DNA of 64,000 nt, taken from assembly GCA_014529385.2 (NCBI GenBank), contig CM043964.1:103370587-103434586 (forward strand), written 5' to 3'. The stretch comes from Adiantum capillus-veneris. Its lineage: Eukaryota > Streptophyta > Polypodiopsida > Polypodiales > Pteridaceae. A program made the position numbers and the translations under genes. Below are positions 1 through 11,741 of the stretch, piece after piece. Within the stretch, counting starts at the first letter, position 1. Each line of letters opens with the position of its first letter. Below the pieces are notes generated by a model, which was given only the letters and a program-made list of their open reading frames with translations, was not told the DNA's origin and ran no database searches.

Positions 1-1172
1 CCTCATCCCACAAACATTGTGTAAAATTACAAGTGTTGTGATGGCCAAGTGCTGAATGCACCTAACTTTAAGACATGGCTAGAATGGCCAAGTGGTGGAT
101 CTAGCAGACACCAATAATTGGATCCACAATTCAAGCCTTCGTTTACATTTCCAAGTGGTGGATCTTTGATGTATCTAATTCCCAATTCTTAGTCTAAATA
201 ACCAAGTGGTGGATCCATAATTTACTCATCCCATAAACATTATGTAAAATTACAAGTGTTATGATGGCCAAGTGCTAAATGCACCAAGCTTTAAGACATG
301 GCTAGAATGGCCAAGTGGTGGATCTAGGAGACTTCAACAATTGGATCCACAATACAAGCCTTTGTTATAATGGCCATGTGGTCGATCCTTGATGCATCTA
401 ATTCCCAATACTTAGTCTTAATAGCCAAGTGATGGAGGAGACACCAACAAGTGGATCCACAATTCAAGCCTTCGTTATAATGGACATGTGGTCGATCCTT
501 GATGCATCTAACTCCCAATTCTTAGTCTTAATAGCCAAGTGGTGGATCTAGCATCTACTCATCCCACAAACATTGTCTAAAATTACAAGTGTTATGATGG
601 CCAAGTGTTGATTGCACCTAACTTTAAGACATGGTTCGAATGGCCAAGTAGTGGATCTCTGATGCAACTACTTCCCAATTCTTAGTCTAAATGGCCAACT
701 GTTGGATCTAGGATCTACTCATCCCACAAACATTGTGTAAGATCACAAGTGTTATGATGGACAAGTTTTGATTGCACCTAACTTTAAGACATGGTTAGAA
801 TGGTCAAGTGATGGATCTTTGATGCACCTAGTTCCCAATTCTTAGTCTAAATGGGCAAGTGTTGGATCTAGGATCTACTCATCCCACAAACATTGTGTAA
901 AATTACAAGTGTCATGATGGCCAAGTGCTTAATGCACCTAACTTTAGAACATGGTTAGAATGGCCAAGTGGTGGATCTAAGAGACACCAACAATTGTATC
1001 CATATTTCACTACTTTGCTATAATGGCCAAGTAGTTGATTTTGTTGATGCATCTAATTTTCAATTCTAAGTCTAAATGGTCAAGTGGTGGATCTAGGATC
1101 TACTCATCCCACAAAAATTTTATAAAATTACAAGTGTCATTATGGACAATTATTGAATGCATCTAGCTTTAA
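1..1172. repeat. Satellite array, left part
   Basis: Tandem array that enters from the window's left edge. The monomer is about 223 bp and is built of four sub-blocks, three of which begin with variants of the box tggccaagtggtggatct; the fourth begins gatggccaagtgttgaatgc. Linker phrases such as ctactcatcccacaaacattg and aattcccaattcttagtcta recur in fixed order. Copies differ by point changes and sub-block deletions. The same array resumes in phase at 16652, so this is one array split by an insertion. Confidence 0.93.
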
Positions 1173-1194
1173 TCATTAGGGAGCTGGGGAGGTA
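1173..1194 (+). repeat. Left terminal inverted repeat
   Basis: Reads tcattagggagctggggagg then ta. It pairs with 16630-16651 with a single mismatch (A here, G in the reverse complement of the right end). Confidence 0.85.
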
Positions 1195-1346
1195 TTAGAA
1201 AAGGCTCCATCTTAGAGAGAGGTAAATGGGCTTATCTTCTTCTCTTAACCGATGAGGGAGCTCAATTTTGACACCTATGGACTCTGCGTGTCAACATCAT
1301 ACTCCTTATTTTCTCATTTTTCTTCTCCTAATGTCTTTTTACTCCT

Positions 1347-1355
1347 CATAAATAG
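1347..1355 (+). promoter_or_regulatory. Possible TATA box of the plus-strand gene
   Basis: cataaatag lies about 330 bp upstream of the ATG at 1676, inside the left end of the TIR element, followed by a CT-rich leader. Position and sequence fit a plant core promoter; there is no direct evidence of use. Confidence 0.35.
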
Positions 1356-1582
1356 ATCCCACAAAATCTCGTAAGCGGGTGGCATAATGATGCTACACCT
1401 CTAAAAAGTTCCCTCCAAATCTTCAAACAATTCGAGCGCTAGCAAGGAAGATGTCTGGTCTCTGCAAAGGGGTGAGAACGTCTGGTCTCTACAAACGCTT
1501 GAGAAGAAGCTCACACCATTCACACAACAGAAGCCTCTTACGCATTCTCATAATTGTACACCCCATCCTCATCTCTCCCTCC

Positions 1583-1589
<7 letters not shown>

Positions 1590-1621
<32 letters not shown>
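1590..1621 (+). repeat. (CT)n tract in the leader of the plus-strand gene
   Basis: A CT dinucleotide run just upstream of the ATG at 1676. CT-rich leaders are common in plants. The minus-strand gene at the other end of the element has the same kind of tract at 16208-16238. Confidence 0.8.
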
Positions 1622-1626
<5 letters not shown>

Positions 1627-1675
1627 ACAGAGCCACCTATCTACTACAAGCAACTCTACAAACTCCCTACTCTCA

Positions 1676-2017
1676 ATGGCACCCAAATCTTCACGTAGAA
1701 TAACCCTTGCAAAGTACAGAGAGATGTTGGGAGAAACCATGTGTCAAGTAGCACAAACGCATCCAAAGAACTTTATTGATTCATATGTGGTCTTCAACAC
1801 AAAATCAGAAACCCAAGAGTGGGAGCCCATCACAGTAAGACGGTTTTCATGGGTTACTCTCTTACCCTCTCGAACGGGACCCCACAGAAAGAAAAAGAAG
1901 GCTTTGGATAATCGGAGGAGTCATTGGAAGGAAAGAATTCTCTCATTCAAGAGTTTTGATAACCAACTATATGTAGAGGTGCAACATGTCTACAACAAAA
2001 ATGAAGTAGCGGTGTGA
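1676..2017 (+). CDS. Unrecognised basic protein, first exon of the plus-strand gene
   Basis: Open frame of 113 codons from ATG 1676 (context tctcaATGgc). The frame is open further up to an ATG at 1451, but that part translates the (CT)n tract, so the downstream ATG is preferred. The product starts MAPKSSRRITLAKYREMLGE and has a basic patch around residues 70-75 (RKKKKA). I recognise no family. The frame ends in TGA at 2015-2017. A strong splice-donor match (TTGTAAGTAA) lies at about 2041-2050, so the exon may once have continued through this TGA. A conserved-looking block in the same orientation appears only at 9371, which would require a very long intron; that link is inference. Confidence 0.4.
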   Translation: MAPKSSRRITLAKYREMLGETMCQVAQTHPKNFIDSYVVFNTKSETQEWEPITVRRFSWVTLLPSRTGPHRKKKKALDNRRSHWKERILSFKSFDNQLYVEVQHVYNKNEVAV

Positions 2018-3527
2018 AATCATGCTACAATGCCAACAAATTGTAAGTAATATGCTACTCTTGCTGTTTTATTCATGTAAGTAGGCTGAACTAATATAAT
2101 AATTTTTTTAGCATGCTGTTGACGTTCTTCAAGTATTAACATTTTCTATTTTGCTCAAGAAGTTTTAAAATTGCATTTTAGATTCTTGGATTAGAAACAA
2201 AACCTTTAATGCTAGCTACCTCGGTATAGGTTCCGAGGCTCCAAATATTTTTATCTCTATCTAATCTGATTGATGCGTGTATGCTAGATGTTATTGACCC
2301 GAGCTTAGTTTGTTAAATGGTCTTGATCATTGTATGAAGACAGGTGTTTGCATTTTTTTCTTAACTCATGACCTCTACAAATGTTTAAGTGTACGTTGTT
2401 TGGAATTTTGGTAAATAGCACATTAAATGATGTGGTAGTACGAAGAGCTCTTTATTAGGGATGCTTGAAAATTATAATTGAGTTTTGGTGTAGCCATCCG
2501 ACAATACAATGATTATTGATCCGTGTTATAGTCTCTAGATAACATGACTTTGAGAATTTTTGTTTACATGAGTTTGGTAATCTTGAGACAAGTTAACAAA
2601 GATTACACATATGAAACATTCTTGACGGGTTTCTTCCCTAATTTTTGATGTGATTTTGCTTTCTAAAGTCGTTTTCAAAGTTGAAAGATTTTGGATTTGA
2701 TTACACAAGGATAGGTATAGAGCGTATACCTTGTAAGTAGTATACCTTAGCTTGTTTTGGTTTTCTAAAGATAGCTATATTACACTGGTGTTATAATCCC
2801 TTCTTTGAAATCTTTATTGATGTTAATATGCACATTTAGAGAGATTGTATTCTCAAGAAACATGGTATATTATAGTATGACCATTGTTTAGTATAATTCT
2901 TGCTTTCCTTAGTATTGCTATTAGTATATGCTTTCAATGATTTAGGTTGCATGGTAATACTAAAATAATGATTGCCTAATGCTTTTGATGGACATTTATG
3001 ACCAAGTAATATTCAACATGTTTTGTTAATATATGGTGTTTGGATGATGTTTACTTGGGTTTACCTAATAGTTTTGGGCAAATGATGTCATGAGCTCTAG
3101 CAGAGTAGGTGAGATATACATAGGTAGGTAGGTGTAGTTTGAAGGAGACTATCAATATGGGATGGGAGAAGCCAACCCCTCCGGCCCTATCAAAATGCAT
3201 GGAGAAAAATGAGAGAAACTACAACATGGAAACAAAACATGTGTCCAAGACTTGAAACACCCAAGCCAACCCACACTAGATGGGAAAAATCTAGAGATGG
3301 AGATAGAAAGAAGGAACATGAGAGAGAGAGAGAGGGGCTTGTGCACATAGCCTCCGTATATATGCCAAAATCCAATCATATATTCCAAAATTTAGCATAT
3401 ATGTCAAAATCCAATCATGGGATGCCATCACTATTGTCATGGACTAACCATTCATAGAATCATTGTAAACAAAAACAAAATAGCTAGATCCAATGCCCAT
3501 CTTTGTCATAAAGTCTTCTTCTTTGAG

Positions 3528-3835
3528 GATAACGTCGTTGAAGTGAATTTCCAAATCTGATATGAAATTTAAGTCTGATGACTCTATTTATGCAAAGGGA
3601 AACAAATGAGATCTTGGTTGTCATGCGTGTATGGTTGTGAAGCAGAGCATTGGATGTGATAATCCAATGTTGCTAATGGAGAGGGAGCAGCTAGAGTAGG
3701 CTGCTCCACACATGCCTAGAAAATGCTGTTGAAATTTGAAAATTCAGCATGTTGAATGCGTGTCCGGTAGGGAGCTAAGTGTGGACAGGGTTACTAGGCC
3801 TAGACCTGCAATAGTTGAGACCAAACTACCTCCAT
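3528..3835 (+). repeat. Internal direct duplication, copy 1
   Basis: Shares ordered blocks with 6893-7345: cgttgaagtgaatttccaaa, ccaatgttgctaatggagag, cagcatgttgaatgcgtgtc and ttactaggcctagacctgca. Copy 2 contains an extra segment of roughly 110 bp that partly repeats itself. Confidence 0.7.
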
Positions 3836-5261
3836 CAATGGAAGAAATGCAAGCTTCTAGATGCTACTTTTTTTTTTTACCATTGCTTTTTGTCCCTGCA
3901 TTTTTGATAGAAAAATCGCCAAATCTATGTAGGAAGGAGGATAAGTCGAAGCCAAACATGTCCAAGAAACTGGCGTAACCATGAAGCCCACTCCCCCAAG
4001 TAAAACCATCTGGCACACCAATCTTGGTAAGCAAAAGGCTTATTGCTCTTAAAATTTCATGAGCATGCAGACCCATAGACAATGTCCAAAACGCATGCAT
4101 TTTAGGTCACAATACATGTGGACTACCCACGTCCCAAAAATGATAGGCCAACATGAGAAACCTATCCCATGTCAAAGCAATGGTCCCTCCCAAATTAATC
4201 AAGGCTGTAAAGAAAGCCCTATACTTTGGAGTTAGATGCTACTGTATCCGGACATCCAGTTTGTGCAAGAGGCGCCACCCCCCTCTAGCTATAAAGCTCA
4301 GGTCCCGAGGTAGTTGCATTACCTCCCAGCCAGTATCATTGATATCATCAATCCAGCTGCTTCATTTACCCAAGGTAACACAATGATAACCCAAGGGGCA
4401 ACAAAGGTATACAAGAGATATGTAGAAACACGAGAAAAGAAGATCCATAGCATATCACCACCTCTAGCCAAAAATCTACTCCACTTGACACCAAGAGGCC
4501 ACATATAACTGAAGTCCTTTCCAGGAGAGCAAGTACAAGGGTACTAACCACGTCCATGCAACTCAAGCAATAGATCCACCGGAGAAGACCATGCAAACAT
4601 AATGCAAGTTAGAACCACCAAGTCTTTGTCGGTGTACTCCACCATTGACTCTCCATTGTCCATCTCCAACATATTAGATCAAAGCAAGGCACGAGAGAAT
4701 GTCCATTGTAGACAAGTGCAAACTGGGATCCAAGGCCGCCTTATTCTCTTATCAAAAGGGACCTCCAATTTTCTCAGCAAGGGCAAGTGCACCGGTTGAA
4801 ATTTGTCCAAAATCAGCCCTCTTTGCTACACAAAACTCTCTCACAGGCTGGCTGAAATTTTCCAAAGTTACCAGGCACAAACCGTTGCCCTCAAATCACC
4901 TTCGATCTTCAAACTGCAGCCCAAATCTCATCCAACTTCATGCTGAAAATCAGCTGCAATCCTCCATCAAGAACTGGCTGAAAAACGCATGTTTGCAAGG
5001 GTTCTTCATGACAAAAATGCTGCTAGGTCTAAGCAGCCCCCTCTATATGTAAAAATGCTGGTCCAGGGGTGCTTATTGTGAAAAAAACATAGCCACACGT
5101 TGCCCCTCGTGCTAGCTAGAAAACACAGCAGCAATCAGCCCCTCCTCGCATTCCGGATCCATTGGGCATCGTCAAGCCTAGTTTTTGAGACCATCTTAGA
5201 GGTGCACCGGAAGGCGTCGTGGCAAGGGGACACAATGGAGCAACAGAGAAGAGGAAGAGAA

Positions 5262-5264
<3 letters not shown>

Positions 5265-5307
<43 letters not shown>
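5265..5307 (+). repeat. (GA)n microsatellite
   Basis: About 21 GA units. Open frames across it are dipeptide artefacts. Confidence 0.95.
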
Positions 5308-5308
<1 letters not shown>

Positions 5309-5701
5309 AAAAAGAGAGATAGAGTGGTACAAGCCCTGCAATGTAATGTGCAACGGAATTGAGATGATGATGGTAACAGTTAGGATATGTGTAATCGGTC
5401 TCCTTTCCAAGGTTCCTTGTGAATTCAAGAGAGTCTTCCTTTTAGTTCTTAGAGAATGTGATTGTAGTAGCATAGAGAGACAAGAGAACTGACACTGTGA
5501 ATGAACTTTTTGTGAGAGAAAGGAGAACTTACACCAGATGGGTCCCAAACCCCCTCCGAGGGCCCCTTCTCTATTGCTAGAGAAAGTAGAAACTTTAGAT
5601 TGCACAGATGGAGATGTTACAACTTCTGAGGATGTTGTGGATGCATAGGATGCATGAGGTAGGGCTGAAATGACCTACTGAATGTTGGAAACCAAAAAAC
5701 G

Positions 5702-6415
5702 CTGAGGTATGATGAGGCTGAAAACTACGATGCTGAGATTTTTGATGCTGATGGCTGATGCGATGGGAAGAGGATCTACAATGGGGCTGAAAACCGCAAG
5801 GCAAAGCTGAAAATCCAGAAAACGTTGAGCTGATCATAGGGTATGCTGAAAAAATGCAGATGGAGTCTCCCAAGAAACGCTAGGGTTGGCAAGGGCTGCA
5901 GGAAACGCTAGAGGTTGAGAGGGGCAATGTTGGACTGCTGCCAAAAGCTGAGGTATGATTACTCTGAAAATTACGATGCTGAGATTTTTGATGCTGATGG
6001 CTGATGCGATGCGATGCGAAGAGGATCTACAATGGGGCAGAAAACCACAAGGCAAGGCTAAAAATCCACAAAGCGCTGAAGTATGATGAGGTTGATCATA
6101 AGGTATGCTGGAAAAACGCAGATGGAGTCTCCCAGGAAATGCCAGAGGTTGAGAGGGGTGATGGCTGGACTGCTACCAAATGCTGAGGTATGATGAGGCT
6201 GAAAATTACGATGCTGAGATTTTTGATGGTGATTGCTGATGCAATGCGAAGAGGATCTGCAATGGGGCTGAAAACCGCAAGGCAAGGCTGAAAATCCAAA
6301 AAATGCTGAGGTATGATGAGGCTGATCGTAGGGTATGTTGAAAAACGCAGATGAAGTCTCCTAGGAGATGCTAGGGTTGGCGAGGGCAAAAGGAAAATGT
6401 GAACTCTAAGTTTCT
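5702..6415 (+). repeat. Three-copy tandem repeat, unit about 240 bp
   Basis: Copies start at about 5702, 5948 and 6182 with gctgaggtatgatgaggctg-like sequence. Each runs through aattacgatgctgagatttt, gaagaggatctacaatgggg and gcagatggagtctcccagga. Unit lengths are about 246, 234 and 230 bp. No protein is implied; the open minus frames through it repeat with the unit. Confidence 0.88.
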
Positions 6416-6892
6416 TTTGTACTTTTTTTGACAGAGATAAGGCAGTCACTTAATTTAAGTGTCACTTATTAATAATAATAAGTGACTTTTAAAATTGCCC
6501 TAAAATACACTAAAATGCCTGTAATGAATGCTCTGCACGTCAAAATTGGATGTCGACACTTCCTATGGTGAACACACACCAATGACCATGTAAAGTGGAC
6601 AATGGCTATGCTCCTGTGCAATTAGAGGGTATGCAGCTACTCTAAGTGTCTGGACATGCACCCCTTTAAAAGGATCACAAGGTTGCCAGAACACTTCCTA
6701 GGCTAGAAATGACCCTAGGTTGGAGTCAGCTTGTCCACATGCACATAGGGCTAGATGTGCACGTACACGCGAGCAACTTTGCATAATAAAATAGTACAAC
6801 ATGTGGTGCTCCACACTCTGCCACAAGGGGGTGCACACCAAGTGGCCGACCCCCTCCCCAAATCCCTTGACTTGGAAAAACATCGTTGCTGA

Positions 6893-7345
6893 TAACATCG
6901 TTGAAGTGAATCTCCAAATCTACTATGCAATTTGAGTTCGATGACTCCACTAATGCAAAGGGAAATGGATAAGGTCCCCTCTGTCATGGGTTTGTGTTTG
7001 TGAGGAAGAGAATTTGACGTGACCATCCAATGTTGCCAATGGAGAGGGAGCAACGACACTGGGCTGCACCACACATGCCAAGAAAGCGCAGCTAAAATCT
7101 AAAAACTCAACATGTTGAATGCACTTCAAGTAGGCAACCAAGCGGCTATCCAATATTGTTGATGTGACTATCCGTTGCTGCCAATTGGGAAGATCTAATT
7201 GCTTCTCACATGCCAAGAAAACGCTGCTAAAATCCAAAACTTCATTACGTTGAATGTGTGTCAGGTAGGTAACCGCATGGGAGAGGGTAGGAAAGGGTTG
7301 CTAGGCCTAGAGTTGCAACAGTTGGGGCCGATCTATTTCATAGAT
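6893..7345 (+). repeat. Internal direct duplication, copy 2
   Basis: Diverged copy of 3528-3835 with matching blocks in the same order (cgttgaagtgaatctccaaa, ccaatgttgccaatggagag, ttgctaggcctagagttgca). An inner piece (ccaagaaa.cgc, aaatc.aaaa.t.cat, gttgaatg) occurs twice. Confidence 0.68.
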
Positions 7346-9190
7346 ACAAGGACTACTTTTTCATTAAAACGGTGCTAAATTTGTGTAGAGACTTGGGAGG
7401 GTATGTCTAGGCCAATGTTGATTTTAACCATGGGCTATGGTACCATGTGTGATAACAAAAAAGCAATGGAGCACCTCAAAACACCAAAGTGAGATAGCCA
7501 TATCACAAAAGAAAGTGGGTTTTGTGGAGTAGCTGTGGCAGCTACAGCCAAAGACAGTGAGGAAGTACCTTGTGTCTGATGCAACAGACTCTTTCTCCAG
7601 TAGTGGCCTTTCTTGCCACAACTACGATAGTGCTCTGAATGCGTAATCCATCTTGCTCAGCCTATGTCGTTTGTGAGTGCGGAGAAGCTGCAGCGTCAAG
7701 GGAAGTTGTGTTACTTGTAGACGTCGTCGTAGTCGCACGAGAACTGTTGGGCTCTAGTATTATGATGTATAGGTATTCCAAAAGCCTCTAAAAAATAGGT
7801 TGCTCATGCAGTCAATCCTACATCTTTGCATGTAAGGCGTCAAGGGAAGCAGAATTGAAAATGATTTTGGTAGAATCTAGATTTCACACTTCCATAAATC
7901 TTTACTTTTTTTGCTTCCTTGAATGAGTGTAACTTTGCACGAATGTTGGTCCCATTTAGTTCCTTTAGAGAGAGAATGAGAGAGAGAGAGAGGTAGAGAT
8001 GTGTAGAGAGTGAGAGAGGAGAATGACACCAGTTGGGGTCCCAACCACCTCTCTCAAGGGCCCCTCACATTGTTATCGATGTGGTATTTTACTTCAATTG
8101 CGTAAATGGAATGCACAAAAATGCAAGACTCTCCTTGACTCGAATGGATGATGTTGACGTGGCAACTCTTCAAAATGAAGCACCTCTGATGGGGCTGATT
8201 TGATGCATCTTTGGATCCGTCTCAATGTGGGCTTGCAGATGTCCACCAAGGGGGAAATATGGGGCTGATTTGCACTACTGATGTGTGAGGAATGAAGGGC
8301 TGAATGTTGGCTACAAAAACTCAAATCTGTGATGCAAAAACGCAGCAGCTTTGATGCTCTAAGTAGGGCTGAAAACGCAGCTGATGATAGAGTAGATTAT
8401 GGATAGCGGGGAGACAATCGATGCGGAAAGGGAATTGTTGGAGGAGAGGCAAGGCCGTTTTGTAGTAGTTTGCCACCTTGAGATCCGGTCGGTAAAAATG
8501 TGCAAAACTGTGCAGTTAGCAATTTTTTGGCAGCAGTGAATTGACCATAAGTTACTGACCTCTGAATCATTTGATGAGGGAGCAAGCCCGACATGTTCCT
8601 GGAAACCCTAGACCTACACGCTTGACATGTCAAGTGCCCACCAATGTGTAATAACTTTTTTAGGTTCCCCCCTTTTTGGTTGTCTACCTCAGCCTTCAAT
8701 CGGTGCTCCCCTTGTGGCTTGGTCTCTCGATAAATCTCTACGATAAATTCAGGTCCGTTTTTCTCTAATTTTCAGCGAGATTTTGGTTCCCCATTTGCTT
8801 CTATTGTATCCCCTCGGTACCCAGTGTTTTTGACAACTTTGGGATTTCTGAAATCTTTGCTTACAGCAAATTTTAGCCCCCTTCTGTGCCTTGTTTTGGC
8901 GCGGACAGCAACCGGATCTTGCCTCTTCAGTACCCTATTAAACCTCCCTATTGTTCCAGTAGCCTCTACTACCTTCTCACATTGGTTTTGGTTCTTGTAT
9001 GAATGTGTTTTTTTATCTTTGTACCCACTCTGTTGAAACAGAAGATGTGATGGAGAAGATGGTTTGGAGGTGGGCTCTTGGCTATGGCTACAAAATGCAA
9101 ATCGGAGCTTGTCTAGCTTGCATGTGTTAAAACTTAATAAGCTTTTTCTTGGTTGTTAGGTTGCTAGCTGTTGAATCATGTTTGCAAGAT

Positions 9191-9192
<2 letters not shown>

Positions 9193-9225
<33 letters not shown>
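9193..9225 (+). repeat. (CA)n microsatellite
   Basis: About 16 CA units. Confidence 0.95.
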
Positions 9226-9228
<3 letters not shown>

Positions 9229-9370
9229 TATTGATATGCACATTAGATAATAGATCGTAATCCATGTGTTCAAATTATATTTTTGCTAAAGAAAAACTTA
9301 ATGCACATCTTGTTTTTTTGCAGATGTCTATCCATCAAACATTTGTGAGTAGCAGAAAATAGAGAGTATT

Positions 9371-10189
9371 ACAGGTATCTTGGATGTTTGGCATGCAGAG
9401 ATGGGTGAGGAAGTCTATAGGTTGAACGAGCAAAACAAAAAAGAGGTTTACTTCTACAACAAGTTCTATGAGTGTCCTGTAGCAGGCCAAACATATGGCC
9501 GTTTGTTGGACATTCCTCTCCATTCCTTTCAAAGTCAAGAATGGGAAATGCCATGTACTCAAACAGTGGAATCAGTTAGAACAAAGATTGCGGCAGATAT
9601 CAAGAACAACATGAAGGTGACATTTGGCTCCAGACGGGTGCATTTGAAGTGGCTAGTTCCATTCAATGTTTTTGTTGATTTATTTCAAAGGTGCCAAGAA
9701 ATAAAGAAGACAAGGACTATGTTCACAGTTGCAAATTGTCCAGAAGCTTTCCTTCATTAACTTTTTGGAATAGCATGTTTGAAGAAGGAGATATGCACAG
9801 GAAAAGAGGTAGTGCAGGCAATCTTTGACACCTCATCTACTACTTTCAAATACATAATCAAAACCCTTGAGCTCCATGTCACATTCTCATTTAGGCGTTA
9901 TAAGCACGACGGAAAAGTTTGGAGAGAGATGGAGTATGCCAGAGAGGAAGCCTCAATGATATCTACGACTATGTTCCTTAATAATGCAGCATTAGAAGAA
10001 ATACAAGTGGAGTGTTCGTGGACTTTGCTGGATGTGAGGCGTCTACTACAAGGAAATGAATGTTATCCTGAGGATTTTGTGTTTTTTCATCTAAACAAAG
10101 TGGTGCGAAAAAGAAGAGAGAGCACTTTTAGCGTGCAAGAGATGTTGGGAAGCGAGGATAGGCTGAATTTATACATCACCTCCAACTAG
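9371..10189 (+). pseudogene. Unrecognised protein block with one in-frame stop
   Basis: One reading frame runs from a possible acceptor (ttacag at about 9370) to TAG 10187-10189. It is broken once, by TAA at 9758-9760. The parts on either side are in the same frame and together make about 270 codons. The first half includes KNKFYECPVAGQTYG-like sequence and a basic stretch. The last ~60 residues (CSWTLLDVRRLLQGNE ... FVFFHLNKVVRKRRE ... LNLYI) have the spacing of a ubiquitin-like beta-grasp domain, but that is pattern impression only. The stop lies where CAA (Gln) would be one transition away. I do not recognise a family. It is probably the main exon of the plus-strand gene of the TIR element. 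True translation, readthrough or decay cannot be told from sequence. Confidence 0.5.
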
Positions 10190-11741
10190 ATAAATGCATA
10201 TTCGACAAATTTTGGTTCCAAATATGTATACATATAAAGATATTTTTTGGTTCTCACGATGTGTCCTGATTCTCTCTTCGATGTAATAGAAACTTTTAGC
10301 TCGATTAATATATTCTAACATCTTTGCTGGTTTGTCAACAGAATTTGTGAACACTTAATTTGGTTGTTGCATTTTTGCCAATTTGAACTATCCATTTCTT
10401 TTATTGCAATGGCAGTTGGAGTTTTGGTTTCTAGTCTTGTGTCTATTTGAAGTGAAGGTTTGGCTCACTATATGCTCATCCCATAATGTTTATTGGGTGC
10501 TTGCTCAGTCTTTTTGTGGATGTAGTCTCTGTGGCATTGTTAGGCACCATTTATGTTCTCTTGAAGATCCATAGATGACAAAGGATTCAACTCTTTCTGT
10601 ACCATTGTATCATCAACTATAAAAAGGATTATGTCTACCTTTGGGTAAACCTCAAAAAGGTAAAGGCATAGGTGATTTAGCACTTTTTTTGGTTTTGGTA
10701 CTTCAATCTCGAGGAACCAGTATCTATGGTTGTTGGATGATCAGCTTTGAAGCTGTATTCTTTCATTGTAGTAGACTCAAGTTGTTGTAAAACAGGGCAA
10801 TATTAAGATTTCAACCCTGTGAAGTCGTTAGTATTTTGCAGATTCTATTTGATATCTACTGTTCAAGGGGTCATCCTTCAATCCAAGTCTCACCTTCGCA
10901 TTGTGGATTGTCAAATTGACCACAATTGAAGCTCCTAGGACGTTTTCAAAGAACAACTCGTAGTGAAAGCAATTATTTTTTTGAGATTTTCCAAGACTTT
11001 TAGTACTCCTTACAGATGTAGGAAAGCTAGCTAATTGGTATTTTGGTGATGTGCCTTCTTTTTACCCTTTTTACACTCTCAATGGGTGTTGGATACCATG
11101 TCAAAGGTATGTTTCCAAAGCTATGCATGAAAATAGAGTAGTTGTGAACATGTTTCTTCTATAGATCACATCTAATTTCCCTTGCTGTGTTATTCATTTG
11201 AACCTTGATGTGTACCATGTGTATTGTATCTAAACTCCATCTATGCTTTGTTAGAGATCCAAGTTACATTTTTTTTGTAGCCTCATCTTTCTAGCAGAGA
11301 ACAAAAAGAGTGAATGAGCACAATAATGCATGTTTAAGCTAGGTACATTGCAAGGGGATGGTTTCTTTAAAAATTAAAAAAAAAAGCCGTTAACATCTAC
11401 TAGCTCAAACTGAAATGCAATTGGATGCAAGAAATGTTGAAATCATGGGCGTGAGTGGAATGACTAGCATGAGTTGATCTATTGGCAATGCAATATGTAT
11501 ACAAGAGCTTATCCGCTTGTAATGTAGACATGCATGCGGGACATTTTGAACTGTAATTGCTGATCCGTTGGTAATGTAGAAATGTATAAATGATGTTTTG
11601 ACATTTGCTGGTCAATGCATATAGAGGTATCTTGACAGACCGGCCATCAAAATAGACAATTGAAGGACCCTGAGATCCGTAATGCTAGAACTTCCGTTTG
11701 TGGAGACTTCTGGAAAAAGTCAGCATTAATCCTATTAATGG
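10190..11741. other. Spacer between the two convergent genes
   Basis: About 1.55 kb of AT-rich sequence between the 3' ends of the plus-strand and minus-strand genes. I see no coding or repeat structure I can support. Confidence 0.55.

Larger units (their letters stand above)
2018..9370. other. Non-coding interior of the TIR element
   Basis: About 7.3 kb without a supportable gene. It is AT-rich at 2018-3100. Short GA runs lie near 3321 and 7980. It holds a diverged direct duplication (3528-3835 and 6893-7345), a (GA)n tract at 5265, a three-copy tandem array at 5702-6415 and a (CA)n tract at 9193. A phrase around 5512-5580 (agaaaggagaacttacacca, then gggtcccaa and gggcccct) recurs in diverged form at 8004-8075, so roughly 3.5-5.6 kb and 6.9-8.1 kb look like two decayed copies of one longer unit. 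Confidence 0.6.

Noticed and set aside
5100-5605. 130- and 156-codon frames around the (GA)n tract
   Set aside because: Low-complexity core, shadows on both strands, no motif.
5595-6449. Several 60-117-codon minus frames (SSSHRIS-type repeats)
   Set aside because: They repeat with the 240-bp tandem unit, so they follow from the repeat and not from a gene.
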